A stretch of DNA of 64,000 nt from positions 1 to 64,000 of the forward strand of contig CAYTGN010000016.1 in NCBI GenBank assembly GCA_964437415.1, in the 5' to 3' direction. How positions within the stretch are numbered: position 1 is the first letter of the stretch; the number at the start of each line of letters is the position of its first letter. The stretch is from CADEDV01 sp964437415. GTDB taxonomy: Bacteria; Bacteroidota; Bacteroidia; Chitinophagales; Chitinophagaceae. Below are positions 44,064 to 54,014 of the stretch, piece after piece. The translations under genes and the position numbers were made by a program. Under the pieces are notes generated by a model, which was given only the letters and a program-made list of their open reading frames with translations, had not been told where the DNA came from and searched no databases.

Positions 44064-44125
44064 AATGTTTACAATGCCTGCTCCGATGCATTGTTATTTT
44101 GACCGAAAACTTCATACATTGGCTG

Positions 44126-45394
44126 ATGCTTAGCCGAAGTATCCGCAAATGGGACCTGGTGCTCCTGATGATCAACAGTGTGATCGGCGCCGGCATTTTT
44201 GGTCTGCCATCCAAAATTTTTGCACTATCCGGAGTTTACAGCATCGCCGCCCTTTTCGTTTGCGCCATCGTGGTATTCATTATCATCCTTTGTTTTGCTG
44301 AAGTGGGCAGCCGTTTCAGCCAGACTGGCGGGCCGTATGTTTACACTCTCGAAGCATTTGGACGTTTCCCGGCTTTCCTGATGGGCTGGCTGCTGTTGCT
44401 GTCTCGCATCGTCACTTTTGCAGCATTGCTGAACCTGCTGGTCATCTACCTGTCTTACTTCTCACCTTTCTTTGCCGACAAAACAGCAAGGGCTGTTACC
44501 ATGCTTTTGATCATCGGCACCCTGGGCTGGATCAACCATATTGGTGTGAAAAACACCACCCGTGTCAACAACATGCTCACGGTGGCCAAAATGCTGCCGC
44601 TGTTACTATTCATTGTTGTTGGTCTTTTTTATGTGCAGCCCGGTTCTTTACAAACAACCACCCCTCCAGCTTTTTCAAATTTTTCAGCTTCTGTTTTTTT
44701 ACTGGTCTTCGCCTTCACCGGATTTGAATCAGCAGTGGTGAGCACTGGTGAAATAAAAGAACCCCGCAAAACATTACCCTTTGCACTGGTGCTGTCGGCG
44801 CTGATCATTGCGGTTTTCTATGCTTTGATACAGGTGGTTTGCATCGGCACATTGCCGGGCTTGGCCACTTCGGAAAAACCGTTGGCCGAAGCTGCATATC
44901 TGTTTATGGGGAAAACAGGCGGCAACCTTATTGCGTTGGGCGCCGTTGTCTCCGTCACCGGCACTCTCAATGCCATCATGCTGATCGGGTCCAGGCTGCC
45001 TTTTGCACTGGCACAGGAAAAACAGTTCCCTTCATTTTTTGCAGCTATTCATCACCGCTACCTTACTCCAGTCCGGTCGCTTTGGTTCTTTGCTGCTATC
45101 ACAGCAGTTGTCACTATTTCAGGAAGTTTCATTTCCTCTGTCACTATCAGCACCATCACCAAAGTGCTTATCTTTTTGGTTGTTTGCGCCACCTTACTGC
45201 AACTGCGCCGGAAAAAAATTGTTTCGGATTATTTTAAACTCCACTACGGGGTGCCGCTGGCCATAACCGGTATCCTGCTGACTTTATGGTTACTGGCCAG
45301 CACCAACCGCAAAGAGATACAGGATGTTTCCATCATGCTGCTTGCCGGGGCTGTACTTTATGGCGTATGGCATTTCAGCAGAAAAAATCGGTAG
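44126..45394 (+). CDS. APC-superfamily amino-acid permease
   Basis: A 422-residue integral membrane protein from ATG 44126; a TTG at 44099 would add nine residues. It has about twelve hydrophobic segments, and the first contains MINSVIGAGIFGLPSKIF, the GAGIFG helix-break motif of APC amino-acid transporters. TGFESAVVSTGEIKEPRKTL fits TM6/loop of the family. The substrate cannot be told from sequence. Lies 62 bases after pgi, in the same direction. Confidence 0.93.
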   Translation: MLSRSIRKWDLVLLMINSVIGAGIFGLPSKIFALSGVYSIAALFVCAIVVFIIILCFAEVGSRFSQTGGPYVYTLEAFGRFPAFLMGWLLLLSRIVTFAALLNLLVIYLSYFSPFFADKTARAVTMLLIIGTLGWINHIGVKNTTRVNNMLTVAKMLPLLLFIVVGLFYVQPGSLQTTTPPAFSNFSASVFLLVFAFTGFESAVVSTGEIKEPRKTLPFALVLSALIIAVFYALIQVVCIGTLPGLATSEKPLAEAAYLFMGKTGGNLIALGAVVSVTGTLNAIMLIGSRLPFALAQEKQFPSFFAAIHHRYLTPVRSLWFFAAITAVVTISGSFISSVTISTITKVLIFLVVCATLLQLRRKKIVSDYFKLHYGVPLAITGILLTLWLLASTNRKEIQDVSIMLLAGAVLYGVWHFSRKNR

Positions 45395-45417
45395 CTTAGA
45401 CCACTCAAAAAATCATC

Positions 45418-46080
45418 ATGGCTGAAGAACAACATGGCCCTGACCCAAAAGAACTGGCCGCTCAGTTAAGAAAACCCGCCGGGGAATTCGGAACTATTGT
45501 TGGCAAAAACATGAACGAGGTCAATAATTCATTGTATGACCTGGTGCTGGATACGATGAATTTGAAAAAAGGAGAAAAAATCCTGGAGATCGGCTTTGGC
45601 AACGGCAAATTGTTTGATAAACTTTTTGCCATCCAAAATGACCTGCATATTGCCGGACTTGATTATTCAGCAGACATGGTCCAAGAAGCATTAGAAAACA
45701 ACCGGCAGCATATCAGCAGCGGCAAAATGGAACTGAAACATGGCAGCAGTGAGGCCATTCCTTTTCCGGACAATTCCTTTGATAAGATATTTTGCTGTAA
45801 TGTCATCTATTTCTGGGATGAACCTGCAGCACACTTAAAAGAAGTACGCCGGGTCCTGAAACCCGGGGGTATTTTTTACGCTGGCTTCCGCAGCAGCAGT
45901 TCCATGGAAGCTTTCCCTTTCACAAAATTTGGATTCAAATTGTATGAAGAACCTGAATGGAGACAGTTGATCCTATTAAATGAACTTACACACCATGAAA
46001 CAAAGGAAAACAGTGAAAAACTTGAGATCGAAGAAGGAAATTTTATAATGACAGCATACTGTGTGGCAGCAAAAAAGTAA
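45418..46080 (+). CDS. Class I SAM-dependent methyltransferase
   Basis: A 220-residue Methyltransf_11-type protein. Motif I is ILEIGFGNGKLFDKLF, followed by the acidic motif (GLDYSADMV), motif post I EAIPFPDNSFDKIFC and VIYFWDEPAAHLKEVRRVLK. The substrate is unknown. Follows the permease by 23 bases and converges on parC with an 18-base gap that contains the short palindrome ACCGGCCGGT (46081-46090). Confidence 0.92.
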   Translation: MAEEQHGPDPKELAAQLRKPAGEFGTIVGKNMNEVNNSLYDLVLDTMNLKKGEKILEIGFGNGKLFDKLFAIQNDLHIAGLDYSADMVQEALENNRQHISSGKMELKHGSSEAIPFPDNSFDKIFCCNVIYFWDEPAAHLKEVRRVLKPGGIFYAGFRSSSSMEAFPFTKFGFKLYEEPEWRQLILLNELTHHETKENSEKLEIEEGNFIMTAYCVAAKK

Positions 46081-46098
46081 ACCGGCCGGTAAGTCATA

Positions 46099-48621
46099 CT
46101 AAAAAAGCTCCTGCTGTTTATTTTCTCCCTGCTGCTTCACCCATTCCATTTCCACACTCTTGCTATAATCAACCAGTTTGGCGCCAACCGCTTTCCAGCC
46201 CATCACTTCTACCATTTTTGCAATTTTGAATTTTGCTTTTCTCACCTGTGAACCCCTGCCCTGTTGCACTGCCAAAACCGGTTCTTCATCCGTTGTAACT
46301 GCTTCCACATAATTCCCTTCCCCTTCTTTGATGAACATGAACTTTGATTTAAGTGTGGTGGTTTCAATTTTGAAACGCTTCACCGTGTATTGCTTTTTGT
46401 CATTATCAACATACACAGCCGTAATAATCTTCTCCGGGGAGAATTTACCGATATGCAACACTTTCTCCACATCAAATTTCTGTGTCATTTCCTGGTCGGT
46501 GATCTCATAATAACCGTCATTATATATCACCAGTATCCTGTCTTCCCCTTCAAAAACGCCAAGATATATCCCTTTTTCCTCCGTAGTCAGTCGGCCGAAT
46601 TTTTCATCAAACCACATCTTTTTGCCTGCAAGGGTTGCTTTACCGGCTTCTTTTAGTTTTACACCATCGGATTTTATCGGGTATTTTGTTACGGTGATTC
46701 CCTTGCTCGCCCGGCCGGTTATTTCCAGTTCAGCAAAATTATACTCAAGCTCTTTCTTATGGGCTTTACTACCCGGCGTGAGAATAATTTTTACTATCTC
46801 TGCTTCCCCGTTTGGATTTACACTCAGGTAATGCACTTTGCTTCTTTCATGTTCTTTGGCAAGAAAATAATCCTTATCTCTTGTGACCCCGGTAACGTTA
46901 AACCTTTTGGCAAAACTTTTACCGCTGCTGCCATCCATATATATCATGTTGTAGGTGGTACGTTCATCATTCTTTTGAAAAACGGCCACATGCAAAATGT
47001 CTTTACCTATGAAAGACTTATCACTCACCTTGACCACTTTCATCACCCCGTTCCTGGCAAAGGCAATGATGTCATCAAGGTCAGAACATTCAAACAGGAA
47101 TTCATCTTTCTTTAACCCGGTTCCGATAAATCCTTCTTCCCTGTTCACATAGATCTTAGTGTTGGCAATGGCCACCTGTTTGGCTTCGATCACTTCAAAC
47201 TGTTTGATCTCAGTTTTTCTTTCCCTGCCCTTACCATACTTTCTCAACAGGTTCTCGTAATAGGCCACGGCATAATCAACCAGGTTATTCAGGTCATGCT
47301 TCACCTGTTTGATCTCTGCCTCCAGACCTTTGATCTGGTCATTCAGTTCATCAATATCTAATTTATAAATGCGGCGTACCGGCTTTTCTGTCAGCTTGAC
47401 AATATCTTCTCTTGTAATGGCCCTTTTCAGTTGTTTTTTGAAAGGAACAAATGCCTTGTCAATCGCTTCCAGCACCTTATCCCATGTTTCATGCTTCTTC
47501 TCCAGTTCCTTGTATATTTTTTCCTCGAAGAAGATTTTCTCCAAAGAAGTGTAGTGCCATTTCTCCTGCAGTTCGGTCAGTTTGATCTGCAGTTCTTTTT
47601 CCAGCAGGTCTCTTGTGTTATCGGCCGATATCTTCAATAGTTCCTGTACACCCAAAAACTGTGGTTTCATGTCCACGATTACACAGGCATTGGGAGAAAT
47701 GGAAATTTCGCAGTCGGTGAATTTGTACAAAGCATCAATGGTGATGTCGGGAGAAATACCGGCAGCCAAATCAACCTGTATCTCCACTTCGGCTGCTGTG
47801 TTGTCCGTCACCTTCCTGATCTTGATCTTTCCCTGGTCATTGGCTTTCACAATGGATTCCATCAGTTGTGACGTAGTAACACCATACGGCACACTTTTGA
47901 TCAACAAGGTTTTCTTATCCAGTTCTTCGATATGTGCCCGCACTTTCACCTTACCGCCCCGCTTGCCATTGTTATAATCAGCCACATCAATCATACCGCC
48001 AGTCTGGAAATCGGGAAAGAGTTCAAATCTTTTCCCCCTCAAATATTTTATCGAAGCTTCAATCAGTTCACAAAAATTATGCGGAAGGATTTTGGTTGAC
48101 AAACCCACTGCAATTCCATCAGCTCCCTGTGCAAGTAATAATGGAAACTTTACCGGCAAAGTCACCGGTTCATTCTTTCTGCCGTCATAACTCAGTTGCC
48201 AATCGGTTGTTTTGTTATTGAAAGCAACTTCCAATGCAAACTTGCTGAGTCTTGCTTCAATATACCTGGCAGCTGCCACATCATCACCTGTCCTTACATC
48301 GCCCCAGTTGCCTTGTGTGTCTATCATCAAATCCTTCTGACCCATGTTCACCAATGCATCACCGATGGAAGCATCGCCGTGTGGATGATATTGCATAGCC
48401 TGCCCGATGATGTTCGCCACTTTGTTAAAACGGCCATCATCCATTTCTTTCATCGCATGAAGGATTCGGCGCTGCACTGGTTTCAATCCGTCCTCAATAG
48501 CCGGAACCGCCCTTTCGAGGATTACATACGAAGCATAATCCAAAAACCATGTCTTATACTGCCCATGTAATCCCGAATCGTTATTGGTGATCTCTGTTAA
48601 TTTGTTCTTTGCTGCACTCAT
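46099..48621 (-). CDS. parC: DNA topoisomerase IV subunit A
   Basis: An 840-residue type IIA topoisomerase A subunit that cuts and passes DNA to decatenate chromosomes. The catalytic Tyr120 is in AAARYIEARL; the quinolone-interaction region has GQAMQYHPHGDASIGDAL. The winged helix and tower regions are recognisable (KPVQRRILHAM; SVPYGVTTSQLMESIVKAN), followed by a beta-pinwheel C-terminal region. The same-strand parE upstream supports ParC over GyrA. Four unrelated genes stand between parE and parC. Confidence 0.95.
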   Translation of the reverse strand: MSAAKNKLTEITNNDSGLHGQYKTWFLDYASYVILERAVPAIEDGLKPVQRRILHAMKEMDDGRFNKVANIIGQAMQYHPHGDASIGDALVNMGQKDLMIDTQGNWGDVRTGDDVAAARYIEARLSKFALEVAFNNKTTDWQLSYDGRKNEPVTLPVKFPLLLAQGADGIAVGLSTKILPHNFCELIEASIKYLRGKRFELFPDFQTGGMIDVADYNNGKRGGKVKVRAHIEELDKKTLLIKSVPYGVTTSQLMESIVKANDQGKIKIRKVTDNTAAEVEIQVDLAAGISPDITIDALYKFTDCEISISPNACVIVDMKPQFLGVQELLKISADNTRDLLEKELQIKLTELQEKWHYTSLEKIFFEEKIYKELEKKHETWDKVLEAIDKAFVPFKKQLKRAITREDIVKLTEKPVRRIYKLDIDELNDQIKGLEAEIKQVKHDLNNLVDYAVAYYENLLRKYGKGRERKTEIKQFEVIEAKQVAIANTKIYVNREEGFIGTGLKKDEFLFECSDLDDIIAFARNGVMKVVKVSDKSFIGKDILHVAVFQKNDERTTYNMIYMDGSSGKSFAKRFNVTGVTRDKDYFLAKEHERSKVHYLSVNPNGEAEIVKIILTPGSKAHKKELEYNFAELEITGRASKGITVTKYPIKSDGVKLKEAGKATLAGKKMWFDEKFGRLTTEEKGIYLGVFEGEDRILVIYNDGYYEITDQEMTQKFDVEKVLHIGKFSPEKIITAVYVDNDKKQYTVKRFKIETTTLKSKFMFIKEGEGNYVEAVTTDEEPVLAVQQGRGSQVRKAKFKIAKMVEVMGWKAVGAKLVDYSKSVEMEWVKQQGENKQQELF

Positions 48622-48624
48622 GAT

Positions 48625-48978
48625 TTATTTCTTTCCAATTTCGCCTAAATGAGTAAACTTAAACCCGTTTGCATATTTCAACCCATAGCCGAACATCCTG
48701 TCCATGGAAGAGTGGCCAAACAAAACAATGCCGGCTTGCTGCATCAACACATCATTCAAAAGCCATCCTGCTGCAAAAACCGCTACAGCTATTCCCTTAT
48801 GATGAAACAAATTGTAGCAGATGGCTCCAATCCTGTTGCCTGCCGCATAGCCGATCATACTTATGTCGGGTCCAAGGATCAGCAACAGGTACCACCACCA
48901 CTCGATCCCAAACAGGGAAAGGGCATAGATACTAATGCCCAGCATGGCCGCTTCTTCCAGTTTCAAAACGTTTTTCAT
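48625..48978 (-). CDS. DUF4260 family membrane protein
   Basis: A 117-residue membrane protein with about four hydrophobic segments (residues 10-30, 35-50, 65-85 and 80-95). GIEWWWYLLLILGPDISMIG, AAGNRIGAICYNLFHHKGIA and FGYGLKYANGFKFTHLGEIG are the DUF4260 pattern. The function is unknown. Three bases from parC and two from the upstream DUF1835 gene, so it is part of the operon. Confidence 0.9.
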   Translation of the reverse strand: MKNVLKLEEAAMLGISIYALSLFGIEWWWYLLLILGPDISMIGYAAGNRIGAICYNLFHHKGIAVAVFAAGWLLNDVLMQQAGIVLFGHSSMDRMFGYGLKYANGFKFTHLGEIGKK

Positions 48979-48980
48979 AC

Positions 48981-49832
48981 CTATTGTGCTTCTTCAGCCT
49001 GCGCAATAACTTCTGATTGTTTTGCACCGGCCAATTTTACATCAAAATCTTTCCAGCCCTTGTTCACATCGCCTGTTACTTCCACTTTCCCGGCATTGAT
49101 CAGTTCTTTCATCCGCCACATCACAAACACATCGCCTGTCCTGATCTTCATCCGGTGCAAAGTATTGGTCAGCACCCTTGTCGCTTTTTGCCATTCCGAA
49201 GTGATATTCTTCAGCAATTCGCTGTCATAAAAAGTTTCATCCTTTCCGGCGATCTTTTTGCCACCTTCCAGAATTCTCACCGCTGCATTTTCATCAGCGA
49301 GTTTTTTCCATTCATCCGGGTCCACTTCAAATTCACTCAGTGTTATCGGGCGGCAAAGCTTTTTGGCTTTTAAAAATTCCTTGGGTTGTATTTCCTGCAG
49401 CCAGGACGGGTAAAATATCTGCCCTTTTTCATTGATGAAAGGCAGGTTGTTCATATACAGCACCATCACTCTTCCCTGGAATTCCCGCAACTGCGGCATC
49501 AGCCAGTAGTAGCCACATACATCATGCTGGTTCTGTCCCATCCAAATCCAAACCTGGTCTTCTGCATTCGCTTCAAGTTTCTCCTTAATCTCTTTCACGG
49601 TTTGCCTGTCATCAAAGCTACCGGCGAGGTCTTCTTTATATGGGGAGCCCTGTATCAGGTTTCTCCACCATTCCACTCTTGCATTCCAGCCTTCTTCCTT
49701 ATCAATACCCGCAAGCGGCCCAACGGCGAAATCATCTTTGATCTGCAGCACTTCACCGGCAAGCGTTTCGTCCAGTTCCATCACCTGCTGCATCAATGCC
49801 ACCTCCGATTCATTAAAAACGATGTGTATCAT
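48981..49832 (-). CDS. DUF1835/DUF3658 domain protein
   Basis: A 283-residue soluble protein. It begins MIHIVFNESEVALMQQVMEL and has LQIKDDFAVGPLAGIDKEEG, then a central Trp/Tyr-rich part (VWIWMGQNQHDVCGYYWLMP), the DUF1835 pattern, followed by a C-terminal wHTH-like DUF3658 (LTNTLHRMKIRTGDVFVMWR). No enzyme activity is established. ATG overlaps the FkbM gene stop by four bases. Confidence 0.9.
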   Translation of the reverse strand: MIHIVFNESEVALMQQVMELDETLAGEVLQIKDDFAVGPLAGIDKEEGWNARVEWWRNLIQGSPYKEDLAGSFDDRQTVKEIKEKLEANAEDQVWIWMGQNQHDVCGYYWLMPQLREFQGRVMVLYMNNLPFINEKGQIFYPSWLQEIQPKEFLKAKKLCRPITLSEFEVDPDEWKKLADENAAVRILEGGKKIAGKDETFYDSELLKNITSEWQKATRVLTNTLHRMKIRTGDVFVMWRMKELINAGKVEVTGDVNKGWKDFDVKLAGAKQSEVIAQAEEAQ

Positions 49833-50584
49833 ATTGCTTTCTCTTTATGAATAAAAATAAAATCACCGTGTAGTTCAGCCACACCCTCCACCACTCTTTC
49901 CAGGTTTTTTTCATTCAGCTGGTACTTGATAAAATCATTTTTTGCCAGTAATCTTTCCACTTCTTCTTTCTGATCGCCCCATGTTTCCAGCTGAATGATC
50001 GGTTTAAATTTTAATAAAATTGGCATTATCTCTGGCAACACTACAATTTCGTACCCTTCAATATCACATTTGAAATAGTCAATCCTCTCAAAACCGGCAA
50101 ACAACTCCGATGCCTTTACCATTTCCGCTTCAAAAGAAAACTCATGCTGCTCCGGTTTTGTACCAGTCTTCTCATCATGCACCTGAGACAATCCTGCCCG
50201 CAAATATCCAAAACGGGAAGGTGTTACCATGTAGATTTTCTTATTTTCTTTCCCCAATGCATACGGCACTAACTGCACATTGCGGCAACTCCGGGTTCCC
50301 CAACGGATAATTTTCATATACAGCGGTACCGGCTCTATCGCTATCACTTTTCCCGTCGGACCTGCCCATTTAGAAAACAGTTTGGTATAATAACCTAGAT
50401 TAGCGCCAAGGTCAACAATATGGTCGCCTTTCCGCACCAGTTTATGAACATAGTAATGATACTTGTACATATAGTTGCTCTTCAGCAAACCAAGTTTATA
50501 GGCAAAGAAAAATCCCTTGTTCAGCATTTTAAGGAACCGTTCTTCACCCAATAGCCTGAAAAGAAGTTTCTTAATGGCCTGCAT
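49829..50584 (-). CDS. FkbM-family methyltransferase
   Basis: A 251-residue SAM-dependent methyltransferase. ATG 50584 is preferred (a TTG lies at 50593). IVDLGANLGYYTKLFSKWAG is motif I, VIAIEPVPLYMKII the acidic motif, and IDYFKCDIEGYEIVVLPEIM the typical FkbM DIEG motif. The substrate may be a glycan or other O-linked group. It follows the TylF-like gene almost directly. Confidence 0.92.
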   Translation of the reverse strand: MQAIKKLLFRLLGEERFLKMLNKGFFFAYKLGLLKSNYMYKYHYYVHKLVRKGDHIVDLGANLGYYTKLFSKWAGPTGKVIAIEPVPLYMKIIRWGTRSCRNVQLVPYALGKENKKIYMVTPSRFGYLRAGLSQVHDEKTGTKPEQHEFSFEAEMVKASELFAGFERIDYFKCDIEGYEIVVLPEIMPILLKFKPIIQLETWGDQKEEVERLLAKNDFIKYQLNEKNLERVVEGVAELHGDFIFIHKEKAI

Positions 50585-50585
50585 G

Positions 50586-51320
50586 TTAAGCAACTGACTT
50601 TTTGATCTTCACAGCAAGAAATAAATAATTATTGGCAGCGCCAATAACTTCATAATTCACATAAAAGCTTTCTGTAAATATTTGAAAAGCCCGGAATTCA
50701 TGGGTAGGCACCGCAAATTCGTCAAACAATATGATGTCGCCATCATTCAGGAAACGGTATAACTGCGAAAAAACAAAGATGGTGGAGCTGAACAAGTCAG
50801 CATCCATATGAATGAGTTTTCTTTTTTTGCTTTTATACCCGTCAAGAAAATGCACCAGTGTGTCCTGGAAAAGTCCTTTATAAAAACCGGCTCTTGGATC
50901 TGTCACATTTATAGATTCCAATGTGGCGGCCATGGAGCCTTTGCCAAAAGGACCGAATGCCTCAGGCAGTCCTTCAAAAGTGTCAAACCCGAAAAAATTA
51001 GATTCAGTATTTGTGTTATGTGCCAGCCACCAGCGAAAAGAACTTCCGCTGCTCACACCAAATTCAAAATAATCAATTGCTTTTTTGTCTAATCCCTCTG
51101 CCTTGCTCACTTCTTCATACAGGATATAACGACGGTTGTAATCCCATTTCCGCTGGTACCAGTCATTATAACCATTCACTTTTGCCTGTCTTCTCCATTT
51201 GCTCAGCTTCGACATATAAAGCAGGTTGGAAAAGAAACCACTGAACGGTTCTGTAAGCCCATGCAGCTTCCACCGCATGAACAGCGATTTTGTTTTTCGT
51301 ATGAGTCCAAGCTTTGACAT
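50586..51320 (-). CDS. TylF/MycF-related O-methyltransferase
   Basis: A 244-residue protein: YFEFGVSSGSSFRWWLAHN (motif I-like), FFGFDTFEGLPEAFGPFGKG, and the metal-binding IHMDADLFSSTIFVFSQL, DIILFDEFAVPTHEFRAF. TylF/MycF enzymes are metal-dependent sugar O-methyltransferases, so a sugar or glycan substrate is plausible. Starts three bases after parE and is followed by an FkbM methyltransferase gene; the pair may modify one glycan. Confidence 0.9.
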   Translation of the reverse strand: MSKLGLIRKTKSLFMRWKLHGLTEPFSGFFSNLLYMSKLSKWRRQAKVNGYNDWYQRKWDYNRRYILYEEVSKAEGLDKKAIDYFEFGVSSGSSFRWWLAHNTNTESNFFGFDTFEGLPEAFGPFGKGSMAATLESINVTDPRAGFYKGLFQDTLVHFLDGYKSKKRKLIHMDADLFSSTIFVFSQLYRFLNDGDIILFDEFAVPTHEFRAFQIFTESFYVNYEVIGAANNYLFLAVKIKKSVA

Positions 51321-51323
51321 GAT

Positions 51324-53246
51324 CTAAACAGGCTCCTCCACTTTATCTAACTCCACTTTCAGGTTATTGATAATGAACTCCTGCCTTTCCATCGTATTCT
51401 TGCCCATGTAATATTCGAGCAGTTGCTGGATATGTTCCCCAGTTTCGAGATTCATCAAAGTTGTTTTCATTTCCGGGCCAATAAAGCGGCCAAATTCATC
51501 TGGCGAAATTTCTCCCAATCCTTTGAAACGGGTGATCTCGGGTTTTCCGCCTAATTTTTTTATCGCTGCCTGTTTTTCTTCCTCGCTGTAGCAATAGATC
51601 GTTTCCTGTTTATTCCGCACCCGGAACAAGGGAGTTTCCAGCACATGCACATGGTTATGCTTCACCAGGTCTGGGAAAAATTGCAGAAAAAAAGTCATCA
51701 GCAGCAAGCGGATGTGCATCCCATCCACATCGGCATCAGTAGCAATCACTACATTATTATACCGTAGCCCTTCCAAACCTTCTTCGATATTTAAAGCATG
51801 CTGAAGTAAGTTGAATTCCTCATTTTCATACACAACTTTCTTTGTCAGCCCGAAACAGTTCAGCGGCTTACCCCGCAGACTGAAAACTGCCTGTGTTTCC
51901 ACATTTCTGGCTTTGGTGATGGAACCGCTGGCGCTGTCACCCTCGGTAATAAATATCGTTGTCGCTGTTTGCCTGGCTACAAACTCCTCTTTCCCTTTGT
52001 TTGGTATTTCATCATCCAAATGAATGCGGCAGTCACGAAGTTTCTTGTTATGAAGATTTGCTTTCTTAGCTCTTTCATTCGCTAGTTTTTTGATACCGGC
52101 CAGTTCCTTTCTTTCTCTTTCACTTTGCTCGATCCGCTTTTTCAATTGCTCGGCAACCGAAGAATTTTTATGCAGGTAATTATCCAGTTCTTTTAGCAGG
52201 AAATCGCCAATAAACTGCTTCATAGAAGGGCCGTCCACATCTACATTCACCGAACCGAGCTTGGTCTTTGTTTGTGATTCAAACACCGGCTCCACGACCC
52301 GGACAGAAATCGCAGCAACGATACCCGTTCTGATATCCGAAGCATCATAATCCTTTTTATAAAAGTCACGGATGGTCTTTACATACGCCTCACGAAAAGC
52401 CTGCTGATGGGTGCCGCCCTGAGTAGTATGCTGGCCATTTACAAAACTGTAAATATCCTCGCCGTAATCGTTATTGTGAGTGAGGGCCACTTCAATATCA
52501 TCTCCCTTCAGATGGATGATGGGATAACGTATCTCATCTTCATTCGTTTTTCTTTGCAACAGGTCAAGCAGGCCATTCCTGCTGACAAAACTTTTCCCGT
52601 TGAAAAGTATCTTCAACCCGGCATTCAGAAAACAATAATTCCAGATCTGGTTCTCCAAAAACTCAGGATGGAATTTGAAGTTCTTAAAAACAGAATCATC
52701 AGGGATGAAGGTGACCAGCGTTCCGTTTTGCTCCCCGGTTTTTGCTTCCTTGTATTCTTTTACCAGGACTCCTCTTTCAAATTCGGCGGTCTTTTCTTTA
52801 CCCTCACGGATAGCAGTTACTTTAAAATAATGGCTCAGTGCATTCACAGCTTTTGTACCCACGCCGTTCAGTCCAACTGATTTTTGGAAAGCTTTGCTAT
52901 CGTATTTGGCGCCGGTATTGATCTTGCTCACCACATCCACCACTTTACCGAGCGGAATGCCGCGGCCATAGTCACGAACGGTAACTGTCTTTCCTTCGAT
53001 GCTTAACTCGACCGTTTTCCCGTGGCCCATCGTGTATTCGTCAATACAGTTGTCCATGACCTCTTTCACCAGCACATAAATCCCATCATCTGGAGAAGAG
53101 CCGTCACCTAATTTCCCGATATACATACCCGGCCGGAGGCGGATATGCTCCTTCCAGTCGAGGGATTTGATACTGTCTTCGGTGTAGTCAAATAGGTTGG
53201 TCGTCTCTTTTTCTTTTTCTTTTTCTTTTACTTTCTCTTTTGCCAT
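51324..53246 (-). CDS. parE: DNA topoisomerase IV subunit B
   Basis: A 640-residue type IIA topoisomerase ATPase subunit. The GHKL ATP site is seen in VLVKEVMDNCIDEYTMGHG, DYGRGIPLG and VGLNGVGTKAVNALS; the Toprim domain in FITEGDSASGS, then TDADVDGMHIRLLLMTFFLQ. The C-terminus ends with the expected KGLGEISPDEF and METGEHI-like region. It starts with a Lys/Glu-rich tail from a hexanucleotide-like A-rich tract. The parE/parC pair is separated by four genes. Confidence 0.96.
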   Translation of the reverse strand: MAKEKVKEKEKEKETTNLFDYTEDSIKSLDWKEHIRLRPGMYIGKLGDGSSPDDGIYVLVKEVMDNCIDEYTMGHGKTVELSIEGKTVTVRDYGRGIPLGKVVDVVSKINTGAKYDSKAFQKSVGLNGVGTKAVNALSHYFKVTAIREGKEKTAEFERGVLVKEYKEAKTGEQNGTLVTFIPDDSVFKNFKFHPEFLENQIWNYCFLNAGLKILFNGKSFVSRNGLLDLLQRKTNEDEIRYPIIHLKGDDIEVALTHNNDYGEDIYSFVNGQHTTQGGTHQQAFREAYVKTIRDFYKKDYDASDIRTGIVAAISVRVVEPVFESQTKTKLGSVNVDVDGPSMKQFIGDFLLKELDNYLHKNSSVAEQLKKRIEQSERERKELAGIKKLANERAKKANLHNKKLRDCRIHLDDEIPNKGKEEFVARQTATTIFITEGDSASGSITKARNVETQAVFSLRGKPLNCFGLTKKVVYENEEFNLLQHALNIEEGLEGLRYNNVVIATDADVDGMHIRLLLMTFFLQFFPDLVKHNHVHVLETPLFRVRNKQETIYCYSEEEKQAAIKKLGGKPEITRFKGLGEISPDEFGRFIGPEMKTTLMNLETGEHIQQLLEYYMGKNTMERQEFIINNLKVELDKVEEPV

Positions 53247-53429
53247 TGCTCACTCTTGTTTTTCAAAGATATTATGCAGTTTCGCTGCGAATTTAGCGGA
53301 TTGCAAATAAAGTTGGCCGCCTGATTTTCAGACGTTGCAGTTTTCCACAGGTATGAAGAAGGTGTGGACAAATTTGCAAATAGAAACTAAGACTGTAGCT
53401 TATAATTTGCAGCCGTCGTATGCCAGTAT

Positions 53430-54014
53430 TCAGAGATTGGAGAGAATCTCTTTGACACTCGGTCGCTTTTTATAGTCCGTGTTGAAAAAGCGATAAGTGA
53501 TGTTAAACTCCTTGTCAATAATATAAACAGCCGGGACAGGCAGGCTACGTCCATTTTTCCCGTTGATGTCTTCAATATCAATCCCTCCATTCTTGTACCG
53601 GGCAATATTATTCTCTGATAATTCATACTCCACTTTATATGACTTCATGATCTTTAATTCTTCGTCATGAATGATTGAAAATTCAGCTTTGGTTTTCTCA
53701 ACTGTTTTGTCAACGGACAGTGGCTTTTCCGGAGTGATGGCCAGCAGTGTGGCTCCTTTCTCAGTGACAAGTTGCAGTGAGTCTTCCAGTTGCTTAAGAT
53801 ACCTGTTACAATAAGGGCACCAATGACCGCGGTAAAATACCAGCACCACCTTGCCTTTTTTCAAAAGGTCTTTCAGCCTGATATCATTTTTGTTTTGGTC
53901 TTTCCCTTTAAAATCCGGCGCCCTGGAATTGATGAATAATCCTTCCGGAGCTTCCTGTGAAAAAACAGCAATTCCCACCAGCAAAGCTGTGATAAGTGAA
54001 ATCCCGTATTTCAT
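53430..54014 (-). CDS. Exported AhpC/TSA-type peroxiredoxin-like protein
   Basis: A 194-residue protein with a signal peptide (about 1-19, ending FSQEAPEG), then a thioredoxin fold: KKGKVVLVFYRGHWCPYCNR with the redox CxxC, and a C-terminal AVYIIDKEFNITYRFFNTDY. The WCPYC motif and the fold fit thiol-dependent peroxidase/oxidoreductases of the AhpC/TSA family; a thiol function in the periplasm is likely. Single gene. Confidence 0.9.
   Translation of the reverse strand: MKYGISLITALLVGIAVFSQEAPEGLFINSRAPDFKGKDQNKNDIRLKDLLKKGKVVLVFYRGHWCPYCNRYLKQLEDSLQLVTEKGATLLAITPEKPLSVDKTVEKTKAEFSIIHDEELKIMKSYKVEYELSENNIARYKNGGIDIEDINGKNGRSLPVPAVYIIDKEFNITYRFFNTDYKKRPSVKEILSNL

Noticed and set aside
46081..46090. 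ACCGGCCGGT palindrome as terminator of two convergent genes
   Set aside because: The stem is only five bases, with no loop and no T-tract.
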